A DNA stretch of 64,000 bases from Scilla litardierei (GCA_030789695.1 CM061135.1:105967262-106031261); one strand, 5' to 3'. Numbered from the stretch's first letter, positions 11,601-23,280 are shown. Translations and numbers: made by a program. Notes: a model not told the origin generated them from the sequence alone.

Positions 11601-14381
11601 TTAGAGAAGAATAAATTAAAATCATATCATTTAATAAAAAGATCCATATCTTCAAGAAAATATAAAAAATAGACTCGAGGTCAAAAAAATGTGCAAAAAT
11701 CGACGTTGGAACTGGGAGAATGCCATCTTCAACTAAAAAATAAGAGATGACAACTTTTGTCCAAAAAATCATATCATTTAATAAAATGATCCATATCTTC
11801 CATAAAATGAAGAAAAATAGTCCCAAGTTAACAAAAATCAGTAAAAATGCCTGCTGGAACCGGTAGATCGCAATATTCATTTGAAAAATTAAGAGAAGAA
11901 AAACATGGGATATAAAAATCTTTTCTTTTAATAAAAAATTCATATCTTCCATAAAATATAGAAAATAGCACCGGACTTCGAAAAATCTGCAATAAATTCT
12001 ACTGAAATTGGGAGATCACCATCTGCAACTGAAAAATAAGAGTGGACAAAATTAGGCTAATAAAAATCACATCATTTAATATAAAGATTCATATCTTTCA
12101 AAAATGTAGAAAATATTCGGAGCTCAGAAAAATCCGCAAAAATTTTCGTTCGATCGGGAGATCGTCATCATCTTCTGAATAATGGAGACAACGAAATTAG
12201 GAAAAAAAATCATATCATTTCATAAAAAGATCCATATCTTTCAGTAAATGTAGAATAACAGACTCAAGTTAAGAAAAATCCGCAAAAATGTCTGTTGGAA
12301 CCGAGAGATCACCATCTTCAAATGAAAAAAATAAGAGAAGACGAACGTAGGCTATAAAATCATATCATTTATAAAAATGTACAAAATAGCACGGAGCTAA
12401 TAAAAATCAGCAAAAATATCCATTGGAACTGGGAGATCGCCATCTTCAACTGAAAAGTAAGAGAAGACAAGATTAGGTCAAAAATCTTATCATTTAGTAA
12501 AAAGATATATATCTTATAGAAAATTTAGAAAATAGTCTCGAAGTCAGAATAATACGCAAAATGTCCGTTAGAAATGGGACATCGCAATCTTCAATTGAAA
12601 AATAAAAGAAGAAAAACATTAGGCCAAAAAATCATATCATCTAATAAAAAGATCCATAACTTTTTGAAAATGTATAAAAATAGCACCGATCTCCCAAAAA
12701 TCTGCAAAAATATCCGTTAGAACCGAGAGATCTCTATCTTCATCTGAAAAATAAGAGATGACAAATTAGGTTATAAAAATCATATCATTTAATATGAAGA
12801 TTCATATTATACAAAATAATATAGAAAATAAGCCGAAGCTCAAAAATATCCAAACAAATGTCCTTTGGAATCGGGAGATTGCCATCTTCAAATTTAAAAA
12901 AGAGAAAACAAAATTAGGCCAAGAATTCATATCATTTCATAAAAAGAAACATAACTTCTAGAAAAAGTAGAAAACACTGATAAAATGTCTGTTGAAACCG
13001 GGAGATCGCCATCTTCAACTGAAAAAAATAAGAGAATACAAATGTAGGCTAAAAATGTATTATTTAAAAAAAGTTTTATATCTTCCATAAAATGTAGAAA
13101 ATAGCACTGAGCTAAAAAATACGCAAAAATGTCAGTTCGAAAGATCGACATCTTCAACTAAAAAAATAAGAGAAGACAACATTAGGCAATAAAAATCATA
13201 TCATTTAATAATAAGATCCATAACTTTAAGAAAATGTAGATAATAGCCCGAAGCTCAAAAAATCCACAAAAATGTTCGTTGAAACCGGGAGATCGCCATC
13301 TTTATCTAAATAAATAAGAGAAGAAAAATTAGGTCAAAAAATCATATCATTTAATAAAAATATCCATAACTTCCCGAAGATGTAGAAAATAGCACCGAGC
13401 TCAGAAAAATCGACAAAAATATCTGTTGGAATCGGGAGATCGCCATCTTCTACTGAATAAAAAAGGACAAAATTAGGTTATAAAAATCATATCATTTAAT
13501 ATAAAGATTCAAATCATACAGAAAATGTAGAAAATAGATCAGAGCTCAGAAAAATCCGAAAAAATATGTCTGTTGGAACCGGGAGATTGCCAATTGAAAA
13601 ATAAAAGAAGACAAATTTAGGCCAAAAATCATATCATTTAATTAAAAGATAAATATCTACAATAAAATGTAGAAAATAGCACCGAGCTCAGAAAAATCCG
13701 CACAAATGTCCATTGGAACCGGGAGATCGCAATATTCAACTGAAAAGAGAGAAGACAAAATTAGGCCAAAAAATCATATCATTTAATAAAAAGACTCATA
13801 TCTTCCAGAAAATGTAGAAAAAGGCCCAAAGCTAAGAAAAAACTTCAAAAATGTCTGTTGGAACCGGGAGATCGCCATATTGAACTGAAAAATATGAGAA
13901 GACAAAATTAGGCCGCAAAAATCTTGTCATTTAAAAGAGAATCATATCTTTAATAAAATGTAGAAAATAACTTGGAGTTCAGAAAAATCCGCAAAAATGT
14001 CTGTTGGAACTGGGAGATTGCCATCTTCAACAGAAAAATAAGAGAAGAACAAATTAGAATATAAAATTCATATCATTTAATATGAAGAATCTTTCTTCCA
14101 GAAAGTGTACAAACAGAGCATGACATGTGCCGCGTACGGCTCTGGGCAGAAGTAGAGGCGACAGTTTCGCTTCAGATCTTGCCGCGTGGCCCACCTTCAA
14201 CAGTCGAGATTGGCCGACGCCCTGTAAAAAACGGAGAGGGGGGAGGGAATGCTTGAGGGCTCGTGATTTCAAATTTCTAAAAACTCCTTTTGTTCTTCGT
14301 CTTCGAGCTCTCGCTGCGAATCCACGCTTCATCGGAGCTCTGGTGATCTTCTTCTTAGGTACTTTCTTTGATTTATATCAG

Positions 14382-16746
14382 ATGACTTCATCCAAATCTT
14401 CTTCCTCTAATAAACACACAGAGAAGCACTTCGACGAGTTTGAGGATGTTAGCTCCAAGGGGACGGAGGAGGAACAGACGATGCTGGTGGACGTGGCAGA
14501 GACTCGGCCGAAGGAGCGAGAAGTAGCCCCCGCCATCCCCTCGACGTCGACGGTCCCCAAGAAAACCAAAAAGAAGGGTTTAGGGTCGACCATATGCGTA
14601 GTTACAACAACAGTTCCAGCGAAGATCCTTGCTATAGCGCCTAAGATTAAGCATATCAGTCGCGTCGAAATTTGTTCCAAGTTTATCCAGCCACCATATG
14701 AAGTTCACCTCCCCACCTCCGATGAACAGGTCTGTTCGCCTGGGGACAACAAAATCGGGGTCTATTTTTCGACCTTCGAGCTTGGACTTTGGTTTCTGCT
14801 CAACCCCTTCCTCCTGCACTTGCTGACCTTCCTCGAGCTTTCACTCTTCCAATTGATGCCGAACTCGATCAGTACCATGGTCGGCGTCCTTGTTCTCTAC
14901 TTCGGCAGTGGCATAAGTATGATCCTGCTGTTATTTCGGCATTTCTTCGAAGCGAATCAGATATGAGTTTATTATTATGTCAGTACGACGGTATCTCTCC
15001 CTTGATTTGTCGAGTAAAGTGAGGGAGAGGAATGAGAAGTTCATTTTCATCTCGACGCCAGCAGACTTGACTCTGCGGTCAAACTGGGGGAATTTGAACC
15101 CCCAAGCAAACAAGGAGGTGACTCTGCAGGGGCATGATATGGAGAACTCTAAGATCTTGATGGAGATCCCGTGAGCTCCAAAAATATGCGAAGCTGGTCA
15201 AGGACCACCAGATCGCCCTCCCCAAAAGTACCACGATCTAAGCGACCTTCTTCATATTTTCTCACCCTAATCTCTTTACTTTTTGCAGGTGCGACCATGT
15301 GTCTGTTGAGAGACAAACTGATGATGATGGCCATGGAGAAACCATCGACCAAGGAGCTGGTGCTTAAGGAGCAGGTAGCCAAGGTCAAAGGTAAGGCAGG
15401 GGAGTGTAAGGGCTTGCCAAACAAGGCCGGACAGAAGCAGAGCCTGGAGGAGACGTCTGCTGCGCGGGCTGAGGAGGAGGAGAAGCGGAGCAAGAGACCG
15501 AAGAAGAAGAAGTCCACAGTAACCCTCCCTCCTCCCATCCAAGCGAGGCCACGTCGGGTAGCTTAGCCGACCTCGATGCTGTCGAGGAGTCGGTGGCTGA
15601 TCTGACGATCGCCATGCCCCAGGACTTGTCGTCCCAGGTTAAAGCTACATGGGTCGAGCGTTGGCCCTTTGGATGCCCCTCTTGGGAGCATGAGAAGTCA
15701 GACATGAGGATGCTGTGGCATCCAAGCTACGAGCCAGCTCTCACCTGCTTCAAAGCTAAGAAGGCCGAGGTCCCGGCCATCCCGAAGATCGAGCTTTCTG
15801 GGCCGCGCTACTCGGTGGGTGCCCAGTAATTGTTGTTCGAGGATGCCAGGGTAGCAGCCCGTTTGGCAGAGAACAGTCTGTTGCCCAGGGACTGGGAGTC
15901 CCTGTACAATGTTGGTGCCGAGCACCTCTGTGTCATGGCAATTTGGCACAACATGCAGGTTCATTGCTCTCCCTACTCATGTTGCTAGTCTGCATTCTTT
16001 CATGCTGGCTCATATATTCTGTTCCTTCTATAGGCTGTGGCAGCGATGACGTCCTTGCAGCACCATACTAACGTGGCCATGCTGAAGGTAACCATCGGGT
16101 GAAAGAAGGTGGAGCTTAAGGCGGCCACTAATGAGCTGCGAAAGAGGGAAGCCAAACTCAAAGAGGTCGTCAAGCGGCTACAGAACATGGAGGAGAAGTT
16201 GGAAGAAGACCGCGGGTTCTATGCGACCTAGAAGGGTAGATAGAGAAGCAGTACAAAATCTCAGAGGAGCTGGCACGGTAGCTTCATGAGGCAGAGGCCT
16301 GAAGGGTCGCTTTGAAGAGTGCACATGCTGTAGAGGTGGAGGCAAAGGGGCAGGAGATTGCTGAGCTCACGCGTCAGGTGGCAAAGCTGAAGAAGATCGA
16401 TCCTGAGGCCATGAAGGCAGAGGCCATCCGCAAATACCAGATGGACAAGCTCCTTCCCATCATGAAGGATGTGCAGACTAAGAGCATGACGGAGGGTCGG
16501 TAGGCAGGCTTGCAGGAGGGCCTCTAGGCGGGCCTCGAGAGGGCGGAAAAGAGGTTGAAGATGCTACATCTTGGGCTGGAGGTCGACTTCTCTACGTTGT
16601 TGGAAGATTCAGATGGAAAGGAGGAAGAGAAATTCGGAGAAGCAGGAGGTTCGTCTGGGAGTGATCAGGCTGGTGGCGATGTGGGAGGCCAAAGGGAGGT
16701 CGCAGTGATGGAACTGGCAGAGAGCGAGGCAGAGAAACACGCATAG
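14382..16746 (+). pseudogene. Antisense accessory ORF of the base Tat element (PF04195-like plus coiled coil), broken
   Basis: The best start is the ATG at 14382 (MTSSKSSSSNKH), just after a plausible 5' leader intron acceptor. A low-complexity charged N-terminus is followed by a segment around 14690-14960 (VCSPGDNKIGVYF, LGLWFLLNPFLLHLLTFLEL, FQLMPNSISTMVGVL). This resembles the plant putative gypsy-type transposon domain (Transposase_28, PF04195). The frame stops at 14966. Homologous sequence continues in other frames (KFIFISTPADLTLRSNWGNL near 15040), then a lysine/glutamate-rich region (15290-15570) and coiled-coil pieces (16310-16500, 16555-16746) with in-frame stops. Intron-like boundaries (tttttgcag near 15290, ttctatag near 16035) suggest a formerly spliced gene. 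It is opposite in strand to the pol, as in the inner Tat copy. Its function is unknown. Confidence 0.7.
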
Positions 16747-17140
16747 ATGCAAGAGGAGGTCGATGACCGAGTTGTTGTGCCATAGTTAGCTGTTGGGGGG
16801 AGCATATGTAGGGCGGATCTTGGGGCCATGCTTAGGACTTGTTTATATTTTTCTTTAAAAGAAACTATGTGAAATATTTTCAAGTTAATGAAAGATATCA
16901 CGTTTAAGGTAGTTCGCCTCATTTGTCTTTGTACTTGTTTGTACTGGTATGTACTTGTATGCCCCCAACTTTCTGCTTGAAAGAGCCTAGGAGCAGAGAG
17001 AAGCAGAATGTTGTAGAGTTTGGATGTAGTCGAGTTTGCGAAGTTCTTTGTAGAGATAGATCATCTTCGCTGTCTTTTGGGGGCACTGGACATGGAATGC
17101 CCCGGATCTTTGTTTGGTGCAAAGTAGCTCGCTTTCTTCT
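16747..17140. other. Spacer in base Tat, no gene seen
   Basis: Sequence between the accessory ORF and the tandem repeat. It contains AT-rich, polyadenylation-like sequence (tatttttctttaaaagaaac, ttaatgaaag) that may be the 3' end of the accessory transcript. Short open frames here look incidental. Confidence 0.5.
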
Positions 17141-18260
17141 CTGGTTTGGTTAGCGAGGTACGACATGCTATGGGTAGCTACATCGCGACCTGCCCCGAAA
17201 GTCTTTGAGAGTGCGTGTATTGGGCCGTCACCTACCCAGCATCCTATGTAATCAGACGGGTATTGGGTCGTCGCCTACCCTGCATTTATCACTTCGGTTT
17301 TGATGGCAAACTGCCCCGGAGGTCTTCAGGAGTGAGGGTATAGATGGGCCATATCCGACCGTGTATTTATCACTCCGGTTTGGATGGCGAACTGCCTCGG
17401 AGGTCTTCAAGAGTGCGGATATAAATGGGCCTTAGCCGACCCTGTATTTATCACTCTGGTTTGGATAGCGAACTGCCCTGGAGGTCTTCAAGAGTACGGG
17501 TATATATGGACCGTAGCCGACCCTGCATTTATCACTCTGGGTTGGATGGCAAACTGCCTTGGAGGTCTTCGAGAGTGCGGGTATAGATAGGCCGCATCCG
17601 ACCCCGCATTTACCACTCCGGTTTGGATGGAAAACTGCCCTGGAGGTCTTTGAGAGTGCGGGTATAGATGGGCCGCAGCCGACCCCGCATTTACCACTAC
17701 GGTTTGGATAGCGAACTGCCCTGGAGGTCTTTCTGAGGATGAGGTCGGGGTCATAACCCCTCTGTCATGCCCATGTCTGGTTTGGTTAGTGAAGTCCTGC
17801 ACGCTATGGGTAGCTGCACTGCGACCTACCCCGGAAGTCTTTGAGAGGGCAGGTATTGGGCTGTTGCCTACCCCGTATCCTCTGTAATCAGACGGGTATT
17901 GGACCGTCGCCTACCCTGCATTTATCACTCCAGTTTGGATGGCGAACTACCCTGGAGGTCTTCAAGAGTGTGGGTATAGATCCGTAGCCAACACTGCATT
18001 TATCACTCCAGTTTGGATGGCAAACTACCCCAGAGGTCTTCAAGCGTGCGGGTATAGATAGGCCGTAGCCGACCCCGTATTTATTAATCCAGTTTGGATG
18101 GAAAACTGCCCGGAGTTATTCAAGAGTGCGGGTATAGATGGGTCGTAGCTGACCCCGCATTTATCACACCGGTTTGGATGGCGAACTGCCCCGGAGGTCT
18201 TTGAGAGGGCAGATATTGATGGGTCACAGCCGACCCCGCATTTATAATTTCTGTTTGTTT
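17141..18260. repeat. 81 bp tandem repeat with a longer repeat of about 635 bp
   Basis: A unit of the type gcgaactgccctggaggtct ... ttatcactc.ggtttggatg recurs at 17306, 17387, 17468, 17549, 17630 and 17711, exactly 81 bp apart. It recurs again at about 17942, 18020, 18100 and 18181. A distinct introductory block (ctggtttggttagcgag ... atcagacgggtattgg) precedes each run, at about 17142 and 17777, so the whole unit is itself duplicated. It lies between pol and the antisense ORF, matching the 90 bp repeat in the inner Tat. Because 81 is divisible by 3, long frames such as the one on the reverse strand at 17488-17802 stay open by chance. Confidence 0.92.
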
Positions 18261-18436
18261 GGCGGGCTGCAATTTTAGTTCGCATAATACGTATGTTCAA
18301 ACAAAAACATAAGAGTTTACTTGTAGTGAGTTAGCCTGCTACAGATTATTAAGGCGACCTTTATAGAGGCGCTTTCTATTTTGGAGAATATTTGAAACTT
18401 TTATTCAAACAACACATTGTTTGTACAAATAGAAAA

Positions 18437-18618
18437 TTACAAATTTTCTTGATAGTACTTGAGTAAGTGTTTGGAATTTCATGGATGAGCTAGTTTGGCA
18501 TTTCATGGATGAGCTAGTTCTACGCCCTCCATGTTCACCAAAATGTAGGTTGCAGTTCCCATGACGTCTGCTATTTTGTAGGGGCCCTCCCATTTGACGT
18601 AGAGCTTTCTACGTCGAC
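18437..18618 (-). pseudogene. C-terminal end of base Tat pol (integrase tail)
   Basis: The reverse strand encodes KLYVKWEGPYKIADVMG, TATYILVNMEGVELAHP and finally NSKHLLKYYQENL with a TAA at 18437-18439. This is the usual C-terminus of Tat-type pol, after the integrase. Two in-frame TGA codons fall where the family has tryptophan (HP-W-N), consistent with TGG to TGA change in methylated DNA. A 25 bp local duplication repeats the ctcatccatgaaat segment. It joins in frame to 25691 when the inner Tat is removed. Confidence 0.85.
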
Positions 18619-19538
18619 TGTTTCAGAGTGTTTTCTCACTACAAAGTGTTGACCATGGACAACCCAGTCAACGTGGTCAAGGGGCCCGTTTGGGTCCCTC
18701 GGGCGAGTCGAGTTGGTGCAGTTGAGGCTCGAGTCGGACCAGCAGACGACGTAGAGCGCGTCGACTGGGTTGAATCGGGGTCCTCGGCCGTTGGTAGGGC
18801 GAGGGGTAGCCTCGGCCCGGGTCGAGACGCTCGGCCTCGGTCGGTTGCGCTCGGCATCGGCGGTCGGACGACGAGGGGAAGCCTCAATCGTCCAGCTAGC
18901 TGCGTGGTCGGCGAGGGGCGGAGGGGAAGCCTCGGCCCGTGGATCTGATGCCCTCCTGCGTAGACGAGAACACTCGTCAGGGGGCCGGACCTTGGTTCCG
19001 GCCAAATCCCCTCCGATGCCTAAGTCAGACAGAGATCTGAAAGAGGAGGCCCGGTGGAGACGGTTCGACTCATGAGGAGATCGGAACGGCGTCTCACGGC
19101 GCGAGCGGGGGAGGAAGGAGATGAAATGGGGGAACTAGGTCGTTGATGGAGTACCCTAGGTTCTAGATACCTGAGAGGCGGTCCTTTGTCCTGTCGTCCT
19201 CCTAGCCCCTTTATAGACCTCCGACGTGATTGTCCCTGACCCACGTCGCTCGTCCGCCCTCAATCGTGCGCCCTCAATCCGCCCCCCCCGTCGCCGCTCC
19301 CTGCGCCATGCCAGCATCTCCCCTTAACTGCCCTTCAGTGGTCGCGGAACCGGGGGAGCGGTTATCGCAGGAGTGGGCGAGTGGCCAGCGTGTTATCGGG
19401 GCCGGGCCGGATCGACATTCGGAGGGGGGTCCCTTATAGGGCCTTTATCGAGTGGGCCTGAGCGCGCAGATGGGCTCTTGACCGGCAGTCGGGTTTCTGG
19501 GCTCGCGTCTTTCGGGTCTCGGTTAAATAGGCGTAACA
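18619..19538 (-). repeat. 3' LTR of inner Tat element
   Basis: 920 bp, near-identical to 24765-25685. TG...CA ends. On the reverse strand it is preceded by a G-rich polypurine tract at 19539-19550, which marks this copy as the 3' LTR. Confidence 0.93.
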
Positions 19539-19550
19539 ATTGCCCCCATC
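19539..19550 (-). other. Polypurine tract of inner Tat
   Basis: The reverse strand reads gatgggggcaat immediately before the LTR start. This is the expected position and composition for plus-strand priming. Confidence 0.75.
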
Positions 19551-20008
19551 GGTCGGGTTGATCGGCTTCGGCCGGTTCGGCTCGGCTGATGCGACTTCCG
19601 CCGACTTTGATAGGCTCGTCAGTCGATGCCGACTCATTTATTAGTCGTCATCATGAGTTGGTCCGTTCGATACTTTTAAGGCACGGGCTCCGAAGCGTCG
19701 TCGGTCCTCTGATGCTACCACGTGTAGCTACGAGCTTATCCCCATCGCTCGCGGGGTCGTCTTAAGTTGAGAAGCCGAGGGGTTTGTGAGCCGCCCTCGG
19801 TGGGGTCGATCGGCCTTGGCTTGCTCGGTTCGACCGCTGTGCCTCCTGGGATTCCGAGTGGTGCTTTAATCGAGGCGTGGTCATAAATGTAGGTCATGAT
19901 GAGGCGGATTGATTGGACTTCCCTTGGCGCCGATTTCGAAACGTCGCCGGTTCTTCGAGTCCTGCCACGCGTTCTTGTCAGGCGATTCGAATTCGTCCCT
20001 GTGTCCGG

Positions 20009-20016
20009 TATATAAG
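20009..20016 (+). promoter_or_regulatory. TATA box for the antisense accessory ORF
   Basis: TATATAAG lies 149 bp before the ATG at 20158, on the strand opposite to gag. The leader between them is pyrimidine-rich, and a possible donor (aaaag/gtaatt near 20132) suggests a leader intron. An independent antisense promoter is inferred from position and motif only. Confidence 0.55.
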
Positions 20017-20157
20017 ATCCCCAGCTACGTTGATCTCCACTTCTTTCTTGCTCTTCCCATTGTTCTAGGCTTTCCACAACTCGGAGTTTCCCGTCGCCCT
20101 CGCTTCCTCGTCTCCCCCAAACTAGTTAAAAGGTAATTCCTTTCTCGCTCTTGTATT

Positions 20158-22307
20158 ATGGATGCTCTTAGGATAGGCGGTTCTGGCCGAGGGGCGAGGG
20201 ATTCTCCAGAGTCCAGGCGGGGCAGGCCTCGGCTAGTGGGATCAGGTTCCTCCTCCGGGAGTCGTCCCCTCCGAGATAAGGGGAAGGGGAAGCTATTCCC
20301 AGACTACGCCTGTGATGACATGGCGTCGGCTTCCGTGCGTCTTAACGTGCCCCTGGTTGTCCTCCGAACACCGTCGAGGACCATTCCTTCGGCGGTCACG
20401 GAGATCCGGGAAAGGTATCTCTACTTCCCGTACGATGTCCGAGTTCCATTCGTCGACGAGCGGATTTGCCTTCCGAGGAGCAATGAAGTCGGCGTCTACG
20501 TCGAAATGTTTCGCCTGGGTCTTTGTTTCCCGCTCAATCCCTTCCTTATCCAGGTCATGGAATATCTCATGGTGCCGCTTTGCCAGTTCACCCCTTGCTC
20601 GATTGCGGTACTGACGGGCTTCGCTACGCTCTGCTGTACCCGCGGTCTGGAGCCGTCTCTCCCCCTTCTCTTCCATTTTTACCAGATCCAGACGGTCGGC
20701 CCGGGGTCATGGCTGCAGCTCCGAGCCCGCTCGAGGAGGGAATGCCTGATCGGGCTGCCCCGCTGGTCGGGGGATTGGAGTTCGGATTACGTCTTTGTGG
20801 TCTTCCTGGGGGATGCCCAGATTTTGACAAGTTGGGGCGGGTCTGTCCAGCCTCGCCCGCCGCTAGCTCTCTCAGACGTCGACCGGGCAGCCGCCGCGCT
20901 GCTGTCGACCCTCCCCTTGGAATCAAAGTCCATCTGGTCCTTGTTGGACGACCTACTCCTGAAGGCCGTCTTGTGGTCTCTGGGTAGGTCGCCTTTTCAG
21001 TCTTGAATCACCCTGTGACTCATCCTGATTTTGGTTTCCCTTACAGGGATGGCTGGCCGCGAGTTCGTCCGTGACGTCGATGAACTGATCCGCCGTGGAG
21101 CTGCTCGGAGCCGAGGTAGTACCTCTGGAAGGGCGCCTCGGTGGACCGTTGAGGAGGAAGTGCGCCGAGCCGAGCCTTCCGTGGGTAAGGTGGTGACCGC
21201 GCCTCCCGCCTCTTCTTCTGGCGATCCCCTTCCTGGGGGGGTCACAAGGGCCGGACCCGCCCCGTCAGCCCAAGAGGCAGGGGTAATGACGGGTCCGGTG
21301 CAGTCCCTCCTGCCCTTGGCGTGCCCCCTCAGGTTCCCGAGGGTGGGGATGGTGCGAGGCGGAAGCGCTCCCCTCCGGCGCCTTCGGAGCCCCACGGGGG
21401 AAAGAAGAGGAAGGAGGACGCGGATCCCTCCAGTCCGGCGGGTTCTGCGCTTCCTACGGCGACCACCGGGGATCCCTCGGTAGCCTTGTTGACTACCCCC
21501 CTCGCAGCGTCCTCGCCCGTATCACCGGGGATCGGGGCCTTGTTGGCGAGCAATTTGGCTTCCCTTGTCGTCCCTGGGAGTTCGATGTTTGTCGACCGAG
21601 CCTTGGCCCAGCAGGTTGCCGAGGTCTCCGTCCCTCCCCGGGACCGCAGCCTCCTCAAGAAGATCCCTCCCGACAAGATGTCGGATTCCTTGGTCTGGAT
21701 CCTTCAATAGGTTCGGTTATCTTGCTATCCTCTCCTTCCCTTTATCCTCTTCTTAGCCCATGTCTCGTCTTTCCAGGGTTCAGCGCTCGCTGTGGAGTTG
21801 CAGTGTCGAGCCGTCCGCTTGAGGGAGCTGGAGGAGTCCTCCATGAGGGCCCAGGAGTGGGCCGGGGCAGCGGAGGTGGCTATGACGGAGGCCCAGATGG
21901 AGTCTCGGCGTCTCAAGCTCCGTGTGGCCGAGTTGGAGGGACGAGTGGGTGACCTCCAGGGAAAGCTGGAGGATGTCCGTCAGTCGGCTGAGGAAGCGGC
22001 GGAGTCGTTCCGCCTGGAGAGGGAGGAGCTTCAGAGGGAACTGTCGGATCGGCGCCAGGTGACGCGGCTTGCAGAGGAGGTGGAGAGGGGCGTCGTCGAG
22101 ACCTTGGGGAAGAGGATCTTTGAGGTTCTCAGGGAGGCCTTCGGTGCGTATGAAGACCTCATCGCCCCTCGGATCGTCGAAGTCGTCCAGTCTTCCTTCC
22201 GGGTATGTGCGGAGCGTGTTCGGCAAGCCCCTCCGCTGGTCGATCCCCCTTGCTCCGAGCAGGGGGAGGTGCACGAGGATGTGTCCTCTCGAGCCCGTGT
22301 TCCCTAG
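20158..22307 (+). CDS. Antisense accessory ORF of inner Tat (PF04195-like domain plus coiled coil, spliced)
   Basis: Exon 1 starts at ATG 20158 (MDALRIGGSGRG). It carries a serine/arginine/glycine-rich N-terminus and then the plant gypsy-type transposon domain (around 20400-20800: ERICLPRSNEVGVYVEMFRL, LCFPLNPFLIQVMEYLMV). A good donor at 20983/20984 (gg/gtaggt) and acceptor at 21046/21047 (ttacag/gg) join SLG to MAGREFVRDVDELIRRG in frame. Exon 2 is proline-rich and basic (near 21330-21450). It changes frame once before about 21320 and ends in TAG at 21708 where an original CAG before gttcgg would allow splicing. Exon 3 after the acceptor at 21776 is a long glutamate/arginine-rich coiled coil ending at 22305-22307. 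It shares this layout with the base Tat copy. The frame change and stop suggest it is no longer fully functional. Its biochemical role is unknown. Confidence 0.72.
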
Positions 22308-22740
22308 GTCGTTCCTCCTGGCTGTTTATCCTCAAATTTTTTAGCATTCGCTTCGCTTTGGGCCAGTCTACTTGGAATGGACCCCTGACCCTGCTTTCTC
22401 CTTCGGCCTCGCCAGCGACTCCCTGGTCTAGAGCCAATAATTTCTGGTTGCATGGATTCTTGCTTAGGCCTGCAACTTCGAGTTCTTTTAGTCGACAAGT
22501 TTTGCTTCGCCGGTGTGGCCCTAGTTTCTGTAGGTGACGAGCTTTGTTGTCCGTTGAGAGCGGATTAATTGTAGAGAGGTTTCTTCACTTTGATTTCCTG
22601 TAAATAAGACATACTGTTATAAACGAAATTTGACTTACCCGAGCTTCTCGTATATTTCGCTTTGTTGCTTCGTCCTAGGCCTAGGACCGGCTGACGCCTG
22701 AGCTGGCGGGGGGAGTTGTCTTCAACTTTAGAACGATTGA
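22308..22740. other. Spacer in inner Tat, no gene seen
   Basis: The likely 3' end of the accessory transcript: AT-rich with tgtaaataagacatac near 22600. No coding or repeat structure recognised. Confidence 0.5.
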
Positions 22741-23280
22741 GTTGGTCGGCGAGGGTGAAGTTCCTCGGCTTAGGATCGGTCGGCGTCCGCGCCGGCTGGG
22801 GGAGTTTCCCCCAGAATTACGAGCGTAGGAGTCGGTCAGCGAGGGCGAAGTTCCTCGGCTTAGGACCGGTCGGCGTCCACGCCGGCTGGAGGAGTCGCCC
22901 CCAGACTTACGAGCGCAAGGGTCGGTCGGCGAGGGTAAAGCTCCTCGGCTTAGGACCGGTCGGCGTCCGCGCCGGCTGGGGGAGTTGCCCCCAGACTTAC
23001 GAGCGCAGGAGTCGGTCAGCGAGGGCGAATTTCCTCGGCTTAGGACCGGTCGGCGTCCACGCCGGCTGGAGGAGTTGCCCCCAGACTTATGAGCGCAAGG
23101 GTCGGTCGGCGAGGGTAAAGCTCCTCGGCTTAGGACCGGTCGACGTCCGCGCCGGCTGGGGGAGTTGCCCCCAGACTTACGAGCGCGAGGGTCGGTCGGC
23201 GAGGGCAAAGCTCCTCGGCTTAGGACCGGTCGGCGTCCGCGCTGGCTGGGGGAACTGCCCCCAGACCTATGAACGCCTTC
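22741..23280. repeat. Six copies of a 90 bp GC-rich tandem repeat
   Basis: Units begin with gtcggtcggcgagggtaaag or a close variant at 22741, 22831, 22921, 23011, 23101 and 23191, exactly 90 bp apart. They include ctcggcttaggaccggtcgg and gccggctgggggagttgccc. The period is divisible by three, so open frames on both strands (22681-23310 reverse, 22716-23291 forward) are artefacts. It occupies the same place as the 81 bp repeat in the base element. Region 23281-23498 beyond it is unique spacer. Confidence 0.95.

Larger units (their letters stand above)
557..14113 (+). repeat. Satellite array, about 147 bp monomer
   Basis: A long head-to-tail array of an AT-rich monomer. Each unit contains, in order, a gttggaac/gggagatcgccatcttcaact block, an ataagagaagacaaaattaggc block, an atcatatcatttaata block, a gatccatatcttccagaaaatgtagaaaatag block and an agctcagaaaaatccgcaaa block (blocks vary between copies). 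The ttgg anchor recurs at 595, 742, 889, then 1723 (147 bp further once the hAT insert and its duplication are removed) and 1869. About 88 copies fit. Copies differ by many substitutions and small indels, so the array is not freshly homogenised. Marker variants recur every 2.1-2.9 kb, which suggests higher-order units. Short ORFs inside it, mainly on the reverse strand, are by-products of the repeat. Confidence 0.93.

Noticed and set aside
557..14050. Many 60-150 codon reverse-strand frames rich in Phe, Ile and Leu
   Set aside because: They recur with the satellite period, start at arbitrary monomers and are translations of the repeat; the apparent membrane-protein character comes from AT-rich codons.
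18571..19640. Frames of 60-144 codons in the inner Tat LTR and its copy at 24765-25685
   Set aside because: Both LTRs give the same frames on several strands, with no known domain; high GC explains them.
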